A stretch of DNA of 64,000 nt, taken from NCBI RefSeq assembly GCF_000730165.1, contig NZ_CP022113.1, positions 310,001-374,000 on the forward strand, given 5' to 3'. The notes beneath the pieces were generated by a model, which did not search any database, had not been told where the DNA came from, and saw only the letters and a program-made list of their open reading frames with translations. Positions 13,849 to 22,321 of the stretch are shown here, one piece after another. The DNA is from Nitrospirillum viridazoti CBAmc (GTDB taxonomy: Bacteria; Pseudomonadota; Alphaproteobacteria; Azospirillales; Azospirillaceae). Within the stretch, counting starts at the first letter, position 1; each line of letters starts with the position of its first letter. The position numbers and the translations under genes were made by a program.

Positions 13849-16168
13849 CGCCGTGCCGCCGCCCCCAGGGCAGCCGTTCCCTGGAAACCCATCTCCTGAA
13901 AACATGGGCGCACCCGTCGCCCGCATCGATGGCCGGCTGAAGGTGACGGGCCAGGCCCGCTATCCGGCCGATACCCCCCTGCACAACCTGGCCCACGGGG
14001 TGATGGTGACCAGCACCATCGCGCGCGGCCGCATCCGCAGCCTGGACACCACGGCGGCGGCCTCAGTTCCCGGTGTGCTGCTGGTGCTGACGCGAGACCA
14101 GGCCCAAGGCCAACTGACCGCGCCCAAGTTCGGCACCGGCGGCAGCACGTCCATCCAGCCGCTGAATGAAGAGCGGATTTGGCACGACGGCCAGACGGTG
14201 GCCATCGTCGTGGCCGAGACGCCGGAGGTCGCGCGAGAGGCGGCTGATCTGGTGGCCATCACCTACGATCACGACACGCCCAGCGCCGGCTTCGACGCCA
14301 GCGGTGTGGAAATCGTGGATGGCGCCGGCGCCAGCCCGATGTACCCCGAGGACCCCAAGGCCGGCGATTTCGACACGGCGTTCAAGGCGGCGCCGGTGGT
14401 GCTGGACGCGACCTACAACACCGCCGCCCAGCATCACAACCCCATGGAATTGTTCTCGACCACGGCGGAATGGAACGATGGCCAGCTGACGGTGTACGAG
14501 CCCAGCCAGTTCGTGGCGGGATGGCGGGCGCAACTGGCCAAGCAGCTGGACATGGACGCGGCCAACATCCGCGTGGTCAGCGAATATATCGGCGGCGCCT
14601 TTGGCTCCAAGGGTCCCATGACGCCACGCACCGCCGCCGTGGCCCTGGCCGCCAAGCTGGTGAAGCGGCCGGTGCGGTGCGTCTGCGCCCGTGCCCAGGG
14701 CTACACCACCGCTACCTTCCGGGCCGAGACGCGGCAGCGCATCCGCATGGGCGCCGGCCGCGACGGCAAGATCCGCGCCTTCAGCCATGAGGGGTGGGAG
14801 CTGACGTCACGCCCCGACGACTATGTCGTGGGCGGTACCGAGACCACGGCGCGCCTGTATGCCTATGGCGCCGTGCACACCAAGGTGCAACTGGTGAAGG
14901 CCGACCGCAACACGCCGGGCTATATGCGTTCCCCGCCGGAGACGCCCTATGTCTTCGGGCTGGAGTGCGCCATGGACGAGATGGCGGAGAAGCTGGGACT
15001 GGACCCGGTGGAATTCCGGCGCGTCAACGATACCCAGGCCGACCCGGTCAGCGGCAAGCGCTACACCAGCCGGTCACTGATGCGGTGTTATGATGAGGCC
15101 GCCGCCGCCTTCGGCTGGCAGCGCCGCCTGGATGCCGGCGTGTGGAAGACGGGCGCGATGCGGGAGGGCGATTGGCTGGTGGGCCTGGGTTGCGCCACCG
15201 CCGTCTATCCAACCCAGGTGGCACCCTGCGCCGCGCGGGTGCGCCTGACGGCCGACGGCAAGGCCCTGCTGCAGACGTCGGCGCACGAAATCGGCACGGG
15301 CGTGCGGACTGTCGCCGCCCAGACCGCCGCGCAGGCGCTGGGCCTGAGCGTCGAGGACGTGACGGTGGAAATGGGCGACAGCGCCCTGCCGGCGGGCCCG
15401 GTCGCCGGCGGGTCGGTCAGCACGGCCAGCGTCTGCTCCGCCGTGCTGAAGGCCTGCGGCGCCATTCGCGACAAGCTCTACCGGGCCGCGACCGTCAACA
15501 GCGGCCCTCCGGCCACGCCGGAAAGCTTCACCCTGCGCGATGGCATGGCCGTGCTGGACAGCGGCCGGTCAGCACCGCTGAGCGCCCTGCTTCAGAAGCT
15601 GGGCACGACACAGCTGGAGGAATATGCCGAGTTCGCGCCCGAAGGCTCGGCCCCCGGGGCGGTTGAACAGCTGCGGCAGGGCAATCCCGGCATCATGGGC
15701 GGGGCCAAGGGCCCGGTGCTGATGTACGCCTTCGGGGCGGAGTTCGTGGAGGTGCGGGTGCACGCCCGCACGGGCGAGATCCGGGTGCCGCGCATGGTGG
15801 GCGCCTTCGCCGCTGGCCGCATCATGAACCCGCGCACCGCCCGCAGCCAGCTGATGGGCGGCATGATCTGGGGTCTGGGCGCCGCGCTGCATGAGATGAC
15901 GGAAATCGATCCACGCCATGCCCGCACCGTCAATCGGGACCTGCAGGATTACCTGTTGCCCGTGAACGCGGATGTGGAGGGGGTGGAGGTCATCCTGGTG
16001 CCGGAAACCGATACCGAGGTGAATCCAGCCGGCGTGAAGGGCCTGGGTGAACTGGGCAATGTCGGTACCTCCTCCGCCATCGCCAGCGCCATCTACCATG
16101 CCACGGGCCGGCGTCTGCGCGACATTCCCATGCGCCTGGACACGCTGCTTCAGTTGCAGCAGACATGA
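13841..16168 (+). CDS. paoC: Aldehyde oxidoreductase molybdenum subunit (PaoC-like)
   Basis: This 775-residue catalytic subunit binds the molybdenum-cytosine-dinucleotide cofactor. Family motifs include GAPVARIDGRLKVTGQARY at the start, IGGAFGSKGPMTPRTA, GYMRSPPETPYVFGLECAMDE, GTGVRTVAAQTAAQALGL and the C-terminal active-site glutamate in GVKGLGELGNVGTSSAI. Length is normal. With paoA and paoB it forms an operon with overlapping or nearly touching reading frames. No dedicated maturation chaperone (PaoD) or cofactor gene is seen nearby. Detoxification of aldehydes under stress would fit the candidate EcfG promoter. Confidence 0.92.
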   Translation: MPDAVPPPPGQPFPGNPSPENMGAPVARIDGRLKVTGQARYPADTPLHNLAHGVMVTSTIARGRIRSLDTTAAASVPGVLLVLTRDQAQGQLTAPKFGTGGSTSIQPLNEERIWHDGQTVAIVVAETPEVAREAADLVAITYDHDTPSAGFDASGVEIVDGAGASPMYPEDPKAGDFDTAFKAAPVVLDATYNTAAQHHNPMELFSTTAEWNDGQLTVYEPSQFVAGWRAQLAKQLDMDAANIRVVSEYIGGAFGSKGPMTPRTAAVALAAKLVKRPVRCVCARAQGYTTATFRAETRQRIRMGAGRDGKIRAFSHEGWELTSRPDDYVVGGTETTARLYAYGAVHTKVQLVKADRNTPGYMRSPPETPYVFGLECAMDEMAEKLGLDPVEFRRVNDTQADPVSGKRYTSRSLMRCYDEAAAAFGWQRRLDAGVWKTGAMREGDWLVGLGCATAVYPTQVAPCAARVRLTADGKALLQTSAHEIGTGVRTVAAQTAAQALGLSVEDVTVEMGDSALPAGPVAGGSVSTASVCSAVLKACGAIRDKLYRAATVNSGPPATPESFTLRDGMAVLDSGRSAPLSALLQKLGTTQLEEYAEFAPEGSAPGAVEQLRQGNPGIMGGAKGPVLMYAFGAEFVEVRVHARTGEIRVPRMVGAFAAGRIMNPRTARSQLMGGMIWGLGAALHEMTEIDPRHARTVNRDLQDYLLPVNADVEGVEVILVPETDTEVNPAGVKGLGELGNVGTSSAIASAIYHATGRRLRDIPMRLDTLLQLQQT

Positions 16169-16174
16169 ACTTTC

Positions 16175-16200
16175 GGAACAAAAACGTGCAGATCCGTGTT
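16175..16200 (+). promoter_or_regulatory. Candidate EcfG-type promoter for the YciF-like gene
   Basis: GGAAC at 16175-16179, a 17-base spacer and TGTT at 16197-16200 resemble the EcfG consensus (one mismatch in the -10). It starts seven bases after the paoC stop and lies 46 bases before the next start codon. Confidence 0.5.
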
Positions 16201-16246
16201 CAAGGCGGTGGACGGGGAATCCCGCCCGCATGCGGAGGATACGGCC

Positions 16247-16750
16247 ATGGGCATGTTCACCAAGGACATCGAAACGCTGCACGATTTGTTCGTGTACCAG
16301 TTGAAGGACATTTACTACGCCGAGCGTCGCATCGCGAGAGCACTGCCCAAGATGGCCGCGCGCGCGGCAGACCTTGAGCTGCGGCACGGTTTCGAGACGC
16401 ACGCGCGTGAAACCCAGGAGCAGATTGCCAGGCTGGAACAGGTGTTCCAGATGCATGGCGCGGTACCGGAGACCGCGAAGTGTCCCTCCATCGACGGCAT
16501 CATCGACGAGACCGACGACGTGGTGGGGGAGGTGGCGGACAAGGGTGTCCTGGATGCCGCCTTGGTCGCCGCTGCCCAATCGGTCGAGCATTACGAAATC
16601 GCGCGGTATGGCACCCTGGTCGCTTGGGCCCAGATGCTGGGCCGGGCGGACAGCGCCGAACTGCTGCGCCTCAGCCTGGATGAGGAAAAGGCCACGGACG
16701 AGTGGCTGACCATGCTGGCCAAGACGCGGCTGAACCGGGCCGCGGCCTGA
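16247..16750 (+). CDS. YciF/YciE-like ferritin-fold protein (DUF892)
   Basis: This 167-residue four-helix protein belongs to the DUF892 family. ATG 16247 follows GGAGGAT at six bases. The family opening is LHDLFVYQLKDIYYAERRIARALPKMA. Metal-ligand type residues recur in the four helices: E in AERRI, E/H in HETHARETQEQI-like RHGFETHARETQEQ, SVEHYEIARYGTLVAWA, and LDEEKATDEWL. Members are induced by osmotic and general stress in many bacteria; the biochemical function is unresolved. It has its own candidate EcfG promoter. Confidence 0.9.
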   Translation: MGMFTKDIETLHDLFVYQLKDIYYAERRIARALPKMAARAADLELRHGFETHARETQEQIARLEQVFQMHGAVPETAKCPSIDGIIDETDDVVGEVADKGVLDAALVAAAQSVEHYEIARYGTLVAWAQMLGRADSAELLRLSLDEEKATDEWLTMLAKTRLNRAAA

Positions 16751-16811
16751 CGCCGCATCAATGCTGGGCCGTTAACGCCTGGGGCATTTATGGGGCGGAC
16801 GATCCCTATCG

Positions 16812-16836
16812 GGAACCACGGGCGCTTTCGATTGTT
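16812..16836 (+). promoter_or_regulatory. Candidate EcfG-type promoter for the PRC-barrel gene
   Basis: GGAAC at 16812-16816, a 16-base spacer and TGTT at 16833-16836 match the EcfG consensus except the first -10 base. It lies in the 187-base gap before the PRC-barrel gene, about 100 bases from its start. Confidence 0.5.
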
Positions 16837-16937
16837 GTTCAAGCGGTTAGCAAAAACCGCCTTGCAACAACCGGGCGGCCCGCCCAGGCGCCCTGCGCCT
16901 TCTGGGAAAGCGGCCCGCCCCAACTGGAGGAGTTACC

Positions 16938-17348
16938 ATGAAACGCGCCAATCTGTTCCTGGCTGCCGCCTTGGGTGTGTCGGCGCTGGGCACCGCCGTT
17001 GTCCTGCCCGCCGCCCCGACCCTGGCGCAGGGCACCACCCAGCGCATCGCCACCACCAAGGTGGACGTGGCCACCGTGGCCACCGGCCACCGCTCGTCCA
17101 AGATCGTGGGCGCCAAGGTGGTGAACGACCAGAACGATACCGTCGGCACGGTCGACGACCTGATCATCTCGCCCAGGGACAGCGTGCCCTACGCCATCCT
17201 GTCCGTGGGCGGTTTCCTGGGTGTGGGCGACCGTCTGGTGGCCATCCCTTACAGCGCCCTGCAGATCACCGATGACAAGATCGAGCTGCCCGGCGGCAAC
17301 AAGGACGCGCTGAAGAACCAGCCGGCGTTCCATTACGCCAAGAGCTAA
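16938..17348 (+). CDS. Exported PRC-barrel domain protein
   Basis: The 136-residue protein starts with a signal peptide (MKRANLFLAAALGVSALGTA, cleavage probably after the TLAQG region) and carries a PRC-barrel domain: SSKIVGAKVVNDQNDTVGTV, DDLIISPRDSVPYAILSVGG and LVAIPYSALQI. PRC-barrel proteins outside photosynthesis and ribosome assembly often occur in envelope-stress and EcfG regulons. The ribosome site GGAGG precedes the ATG at eight bases. A rho-independent terminator follows 27 bases after the stop. Confidence 0.88.
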   Translation: MKRANLFLAAALGVSALGTAVVLPAAPTLAQGTTQRIATTKVDVATVATGHRSSKIVGAKVVNDQNDTVGTVDDLIISPRDSVPYAILSVGGFLGVGDRLVAIPYSALQITDDKIELPGGNKDALKNQPAFHYAKS

Positions 17349-17374
17349 CGACGCCTGGCATCCGAAGCCAAGAA

Positions 17375-17410
17375 GGCCCCGCGGGAGGGACATCCTTCCC
17401 GCGGGGCTTT
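17375..17410. terminator. Rho-independent terminator
   Basis: Arms GCCCCGCGGGA (from 17376) and TCCCGCGGGGC (to 17407) form a strong GC hairpin followed by a short T run (CTTT). It separates the PRC-barrel gene from the convergent small membrane gene and probably serves both. Confidence 0.8.
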
Positions 17411-17415
17411 CGTAT

Positions 17416-17655
17416 TCAGCGCCGGCGGCTGCCGAAGATGAAGCCCAGCACCACGCCAAAGGCGGTATAGGCCACGGGCGCGCTGGTCAGCAGGTCGGTC
17501 AGCTTCGTGCCCGACGGGCGCTGGGCCTGCTTGCGTGGGGGCGGGGCCTCGCCCGTGCCGTGATAGGCGCCCTCCGCCAGCTGCTCCAGCTTGGTGCGGG
17601 GCCGCGGGCGAGGCGGTTCGGGGGAGGGGTGGGGCGGCGGCGTGAAAGAAGCCAT
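17416..17655 (-). CDS. Small proline-rich membrane protein (79 aa)
   Basis: Start ATG 17655 follows a strong AAGGAGG site at seven bases. The N-terminal half is rich in proline and arginine (FTPPPHPSPEPPRPRPRTKL), and the C-terminus has one hydrophobic span ending in basic residues (APVAYTAFGVVLGFIFGSRRR). No family is recognised. A longer upstream frame exists on this strand but lacks coding character. A candidate EcfG element on the minus strand at 17714-17739 points at this gene, so it may be another small stress-response membrane protein. Confidence 0.72.
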   Translation of the reverse strand: MASFTPPPHPSPEPPRPRPRTKLEQLAEGAYHGTGEAPPPRKQAQRPSGTKLTDLLTSAPVAYTAFGVVLGFIFGSRRR

Positions 17656-17711
17656 GGGGGTTCCTCCTTGGTTACTGATCGAAGGGCGTTTTCCGCCCGT
17701 CTTGAATTGAG

Positions 17712-17739
17712 GGAACCGCTGCCTCATCCGCCCTGTTCC
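17712..17739. promoter_or_regulatory. Candidate bidirectional EcfG-type promoter
   Basis: On the plus strand GGAAC (17712-17716), 17 bases and TGTT (17734-17737) point to the GMC dehydrogenase operon. On the minus strand GGAAC (17739-17735), 17 bases and GGTT (17717-17714) point to the small membrane gene. The near-symmetry lets one stretch serve both directions. Confidence 0.45.
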
Positions 17740-17856
17740 GTCCTGCCCGCATTTCGGCGGGAACCAATGCCGGGCTGGCGCATTGGCTTGCGGACCGGCT
17801 GCGGGACGGCCGTGCGCCCCGACGTGATGGTGCCAGCCAAATGGTGGAGAGGGTTT

Positions 17857-18681
17857 ATGGAGACCAAACTCAGCCGGCGCGGCCTGTTGGGCGTCGGCCT
17901 GGCCGCCGGTGCCGCCGGCGCCCTGCCGTTGGCCGCACCCGGCGCGCCGGAGCAATCCGCCCGGGGCGGTGCCGCAGGTCCGGACATCCGGGGCGACATG
18001 CCGTGGCAGGAAGGGGCGGCGGATGCGCCGTTTTCGGCCGATCGCCGGGCTGGCTACATCTATTTCACGGCGGCGGAGGCCGCCTTTGTCGAGGCGGCGG
18101 TGGGGCGCCTGATCCCCGCCGATGAATTGGGTGGTGGGGCCATCGAGGCGGCCGTGCCACTGTTCATCGATCGCCAGCTGGATGGCGAATACGGCCATGC
18201 CAGCCGCTGGTACATGCAGGGACCCTGGGCACCGCCGTTGAAGACCCAGGGCTATCAAAGCCGCATGACCCCGGCGGAGGTGTACCGCTCCGCCATCCGT
18301 GCCATCGACGACGTGGTGGCCAAACAGCACGGCGGCGCGTCCTTCGCCAAGCTGCCGCCCGACCAGCAGGACGCGGTGCTGAAGGGCCTGGAATCGAACG
18401 AGCTGACCATCGAGGGCGTGGACACCAAGGTGTTCTTCACCCTGCTGCTGCAGAACACCATCGAGGGCTTTTTCAGCGACCCTGTCTACGGCGGTAACAA
18501 GGACATGATCGGCTGGCGCCTGATCGGCTTTCCCGGCGCCCGCTACGACCATGGGCCCTTCGTGGAGCGTCACAACCAACCCTATCCCCTGCCGCCCGTC
18601 GGTATCACCGGCCGCCCCGGCTGGACCCCGCGCGACGAGGACGGCCAGCCCAAGGAAGTGGGAACCAGGACCCATGTCTGA
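17857..18681 (+). CDS. Gluconate-2-dehydrogenase subunit-3-like protein
   Basis: This 274-residue protein is the small Tat-exported subunit (gluconate_2-dh3 family) that accompanies membrane-bound GMC dehydrogenases. ATG 17857 follows GGAGAGG. A twin-arginine signal (LSRRGLLGVGLAAGAAGALP) is followed by FTAAEAAFVEAAVGRLIPAD, the diagnostic opening of the family, then QGYQSRMTPAEVYRSAI, KVFFTLLLQNTIEGFFSDP, and IGWRLIGFPGARYDHGPFV. The stop overlaps the start of the flavoprotein gene by eight bases. Confidence 0.9.
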   Translation: METKLSRRGLLGVGLAAGAAGALPLAAPGAPEQSARGGAAGPDIRGDMPWQEGAADAPFSADRRAGYIYFTAAEAAFVEAAVGRLIPADELGGGAIEAAVPLFIDRQLDGEYGHASRWYMQGPWAPPLKTQGYQSRMTPAEVYRSAIRAIDDVVAKQHGGASFAKLPPDQQDAVLKGLESNELTIEGVDTKVFFTLLLQNTIEGFFSDPVYGGNKDMIGWRLIGFPGARYDHGPFVERHNQPYPLPPVGITGRPGWTPRDEDGQPKEVGTRTHV

Positions 18682-20440
18682 GAAATTGCCCTCCGTTGAC
18701 GTGCTGGTGGTGGGGTTCGGCTGGACCGGCGCCATCGTGGCCCAGGAATTGACCGACGCCGGCCTGAATGTCCTGGCGCTGGAGCGGGGCAAGTGGCGGG
18801 ACACGCCCACCGACTTCGCCCCCACCTTCGCCCAGGATGAGCTGCGCTACATGTGGCGGCACGCGTTGTTCGAGAACCTGGCGCACAACACGCTGACCAT
18901 CCGCAACAACACCAGCCAGACGGCGCTGCCCATGCGCGTGATGGGGTCGTTCCTGCCGGGGACGGGGGTGGGGGGTTCCGGCGTACACTGGAACGGGCAG
19001 ACATGGCGCTTCCTGCCCAGCGACCTCGAGGTGCGCAGCCATGTCACGCGGCGCTATGGCGCCAAGGCCATTCCCGCCGACATGACCATCCAGGACTTCG
19101 GCGTCACCTATGACGACCTGGAACCGCACTACGACCGCTTCGAGTACCTCTGCGGCACCTCGGGCACGGCGGGCAACCTGAACGGCCAAATCCAGGCGGG
19201 CGGCAACCCGTTCGAAGGTGCCCGCAAGCGGGCCTATCCCACCCCCGCCATGCGCCAGGCCTATGCCCCCACGCTGTTCGCGGAGGCCGCCGCCAAGCTC
19301 GGCTACCACCCTTTCCCGCAGCCGTCCTCCAACCTGTCGGAGGCCTATACCAACCCTTTGGGCGTGCAATTGGGGCCCTGCACCTATTGCGGTTTCTGCG
19401 AGAAGTTCGGCTGCGGCAACTATTCCAAGGCCACGGCGCAGACGACCATCCTGCCCGTGCTCATGCGCAAGCCCAACTTCACCCTGCGCACGGAGGCGGA
19501 GGCGCTGATGATCAACCGGGACAGCACGGGCAAGCGGGCGGTCAGCGTCACCTATGTCGACGCCCAGGGGCGGGAGTTCGAACAGCCGGCCGACCTGATC
19601 TTCCTGGGCACCTACGCCCTCAACAATGTCCGCCTGCTGCTGCTGTCGGGCATCGGCACGCCGTATGACCCGCGGACCGGGCAGGGCGTGGTGGGACGTA
19701 ACTACGCCTACCAGCGCACCTCCTTCGTGAACGCCTTCTTCGATGACAAGATCCTGAACCCCTTCATCGGGGCGGGCGCCCACGGCATGCACATCGACGA
19801 CTTCAACGGCGATAATTTCGACCATGGCGGCCTGGGTTTCCTGGGCGGGGGTTATTTCGGGGTGCTGCAGACCGGCGCCCGGCCCATCGAAACCCACCCG
19901 GTGCCGGAGGGCACACCCACCTGGGGCGGGGCCTGGAAGAAAGCGGTGGCCGCCAACTACCTCAAGACCACCACCATCTCCACCCACGGCGGGGTGATGA
20001 GCCATCGCGGCAACTACCTGGACCTGGACCCGACATACCGGGACGTCTACGGCCGGCCGCTGCTGCGCATGACCTTCGACTACACCGACAATGAACAGAA
20101 GATGGCCCACTACATCACCGACCGCGCGGCCGACGTCGCTCGCGCCATGGGCCCGCGCGAGATCAAGGTGGTGTATCGCGACGGCTCCTGGGACGTGGTG
20201 CCCTACCAGACCACCCACAACACCGGCGGTGCCATCATGGGCGCCGATCCCAAGACCAGCATGGTCAACCGCTATCTGCAAAGCTGGGACGTCAGCAACC
20301 TGTTCGTCATGGGGGCCAGCGCCTTTCCCCAGAACCCAGGCTACAACCCCACCGGTACGGTGGCGGCGCTGGCCTACTGGTCGCTGAAGGCGGTGCGCGA
20401 ACAGTACCTGAAATCCCCCGGGCCCCTGGTGCACACGTGA
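18674..20440 (+). CDS. GMC-family flavoprotein dehydrogenase, large subunit
   Basis: The 588-residue flavoprotein belongs to the GMC oxidoreductases of the membrane-bound gluconate/sorbitol/2-ketogluconate dehydrogenase type. The Rossmann FAD motif is VLVVGFGWTGAIVAQEL near residue 10, followed by LALERGKW. A cysteine cluster (GPCTYCGFCEKFGCGNYSK) could hold an iron-sulfur centre, as in related dehydrogenases. The C-terminal substrate/FAD region has the GMC histidine-containing TTHNTGGAIMG and the closing MGASAFPQNPGYNPTGTVAAL. It transfers electrons to the cytochrome c encoded next, whose GTG overlaps this stop. The sugar-acid substrate cannot be told from sequence. Confidence 0.92.
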   Translation: MSEKLPSVDVLVVGFGWTGAIVAQELTDAGLNVLALERGKWRDTPTDFAPTFAQDELRYMWRHALFENLAHNTLTIRNNTSQTALPMRVMGSFLPGTGVGGSGVHWNGQTWRFLPSDLEVRSHVTRRYGAKAIPADMTIQDFGVTYDDLEPHYDRFEYLCGTSGTAGNLNGQIQAGGNPFEGARKRAYPTPAMRQAYAPTLFAEAAAKLGYHPFPQPSSNLSEAYTNPLGVQLGPCTYCGFCEKFGCGNYSKATAQTTILPVLMRKPNFTLRTEAEALMINRDSTGKRAVSVTYVDAQGREFEQPADLIFLGTYALNNVRLLLLSGIGTPYDPRTGQGVVGRNYAYQRTSFVNAFFDDKILNPFIGAGAHGMHIDDFNGDNFDHGGLGFLGGGYFGVLQTGARPIETHPVPEGTPTWGGAWKKAVAANYLKTTTISTHGGVMSHRGNYLDLDPTYRDVYGRPLLRMTFDYTDNEQKMAHYITDRAADVARAMGPREIKVVYRDGSWDVVPYQTTHNTGGAIMGADPKTSMVNRYLQSWDVSNLFVMGASAFPQNPGYNPTGTVAALAYWSLKAVREQYLKSPGPLVHT

Positions 20441-21858
20441 GGGCCCCCCTGCAGCGCGCGCTTGTGACCGGGCTGCTGAGCCTGGGCATCCTGGTGGCCA
20501 CCCTGTCGCTGGTGGCCATTGGCCTCAGCGGTATTGCCAACGGCCAGCCGCCGTCCGCCACGTCCGGCCCCTATCCGCCAGTGAAAGATCCGGATGTGGC
20601 GAAAGGGTATTACGTGGCGGTTCAGGGTGATTGCGTCGGCTGCCACACCGTGCCAGGCGGCCTGCCATTCGCCGGCGGACGCCCCCTGGTGACACCCTTC
20701 GGCACCATCTATTCCGCCAACATCACGCCGGACAAGGATGCCGGCATCGGGCGTTGGTCAGCGGACGACTTCTACCGCGCCCTGCATGAGGGCAAGGCGC
20801 CGGATGGCCATCTTTACCCGGCCTTCCCCTACAACTATTACACCCGCATCGGCCGGGCTGATTCCGACGCGCTGTTCGCCTATCTGCGCAGCCTGCCGCC
20901 ATCGCCCAACCGGTCGCCGCGCAATGATCTGCCGTTTCCGTTCAACATCCGCGCCCTGATGATGGGCTGGAACCTTCTGTTCTTGGATGTGGGGGAGTAC
21001 AAGCCCGATCCCGCCAAGTCCGCGGCCTGGAACCGCGGCGCCTACCTGGTGGAGGGGCCGGGCCACTGCGCCGCCTGCCATACGCCCAAGAACCTCTTCG
21101 GCGCCCCGCGCACCAGCCGCGACTATCACGGTGGGGATATCGGCAACGGCTGGTACGCGCCGGACATCACCCCCAACAAGCGCACCGGCATCGGGGGGTG
21201 GAGCGACGAGGAGCTGTTCCAGTACCTGAAGACCGGCCGCAACGTCCATGCCAATGCCGCCGCTGACATGGGGGAAGTGGTCGCCTATTCCACGTCGCGC
21301 ATGACCGACGACGACGTGCGCGCCATCATCGCCTATCTGCGCGACCGGCCGGCGCGGGCCGACGACAGCCCTGAAAAGCCGGACCCCGCCGTCATGAAGG
21401 CGGGGGAGGCCGTCTATATCGACACCTGCGCCGCCTGCCACCGTATGGACGGCGCGGGCTCCATGGCCATGTTCCCCCGCCTGCCCGGCAGCCCGAACCT
21501 GCAGCAACCCAACCCCGGCACGCTCATCCGTGTCTTGCTGGTGGGCAGCCGCAGCCTGCCGACCGACGCGCGGCCGACACCGACGTCCATGCCGGCCTTC
21601 AACTGGAAACTCAGGGACGAACAGATCGCCGCCGTGGCCACCTATGTCCGCAACAGCTGGGGCAACGCGGCGGCGCCGGTGGATGTCGACACGGTGACCA
21701 AGATGCGCAAGGCCCTGGGCGCCGACCGCCGCACCTTACCGGATGGCTTCCCCACCGATATGCATCATCCCAACCCGGAAACCGTCTCCAGCCCCCACAC
21801 CGACAGTCGGCAGAACGGGACGGACCAGGCGGGGACGGCGGCGCTGGGGCAGCCGTGA
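20437..21858 (+). CDS. Triheme cytochrome c subunit of the GMC dehydrogenase
   Basis: The 473-residue membrane-anchored cytochrome c has three heme motifs: CVGCH at residues 66-70, CAACH at 211-215 and CAACH at 331-335. An N-terminal hydrophobic signal/anchor (LVTGLLSLGILVATLSLVAIGLSG) exports it. Three cytochrome domains with this spacing are typical of the electron-transfer subunit of gluconate, sorbitol and alcohol dehydrogenases, which hand electrons to ubiquinone or a terminal oxidase. The GTG start overlaps the flavoprotein stop, so the three genes form one coupled unit. Confidence 0.93.
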   Translation: MRAPLQRALVTGLLSLGILVATLSLVAIGLSGIANGQPPSATSGPYPPVKDPDVAKGYYVAVQGDCVGCHTVPGGLPFAGGRPLVTPFGTIYSANITPDKDAGIGRWSADDFYRALHEGKAPDGHLYPAFPYNYYTRIGRADSDALFAYLRSLPPSPNRSPRNDLPFPFNIRALMMGWNLLFLDVGEYKPDPAKSAAWNRGAYLVEGPGHCAACHTPKNLFGAPRTSRDYHGGDIGNGWYAPDITPNKRTGIGGWSDEELFQYLKTGRNVHANAAADMGEVVAYSTSRMTDDDVRAIIAYLRDRPARADDSPEKPDPAVMKAGEAVYIDTCAACHRMDGAGSMAMFPRLPGSPNLQQPNPGTLIRVLLVGSRSLPTDARPTPTSMPAFNWKLRDEQIAAVATYVRNSWGNAAAPVDVDTVTKMRKALGADRRTLPDGFPTDMHHPNPETVSSPHTDSRQNGTDQAGTAALGQP

Positions 21859-21894
21859 CGGTTCTTCAGCCTCCGCGTTGGTAGAGACCTGGAC

Positions 21895-22152
21895 TTATTC
21901 CTTCCCAGGAAGCTCGTCGCCCGGTCGCGGGGGTTCACCTCCGCCACGCGTCATTAGGGCCCTGAACGCGGCGCGGTCACCCTGTCCACGCCGTTCGGTG
22001 AAAAAGGCCGCCGTTCGCAGGGCCGCCAACTTTTCCGCCACGGCGGTCGCGACAAACTGGTTTAGGCTGGTGCCGTCCTCGGCCGCCAAGCGTTCCACCT
22101 CCGCTTTCACAGATGCAGGCAGCCGTAGCGGATAGGTTGAAATCTTGGTCAT
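21895..22152 (-). CDS. HicB-like ribbon-helix-helix antitoxin (orphan)
   Basis: The 85-residue protein matches the C-terminal DNA-binding part of HicB-family antitoxins: STYPLRLPASVKAEVERLAA, then EDGTSLNQFVATAVAEKLAAL. Start ATG 22152 follows AAGGATC. The tail (FFTERRGQGDRAAFRALMTRGGGE) resembles the end often seen on HicB-type annotated proteins. No HicA or other toxin gene can be found on either side, so it appears as an orphan regulator or a remnant. It stands alone between the cytochrome gene and ubiV. Confidence 0.75.
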   Translation of the reverse strand: MTKISTYPLRLPASVKAEVERLAAEDGTSLNQFVATAVAEKLAALRTAAFFTERRGQGDRAAFRALMTRGGGEPPRPGDELPGKE

Positions 22153-22321
22153 GCTCTGATCCTTTGCAATGCGTCCCCCGGCTTCAGCAAGGGCATCCCG
22201 AAGCGGTGGGCGGCTGGTAAGAAATCTCTCTGGTTGAACAATTGAGGACGCCAAAGAAACCACGGCTCAATCGGTTCAACCAAATCCACAAGCCGGTTAA
22301 GAACACAATCGCAGTCCCGTC

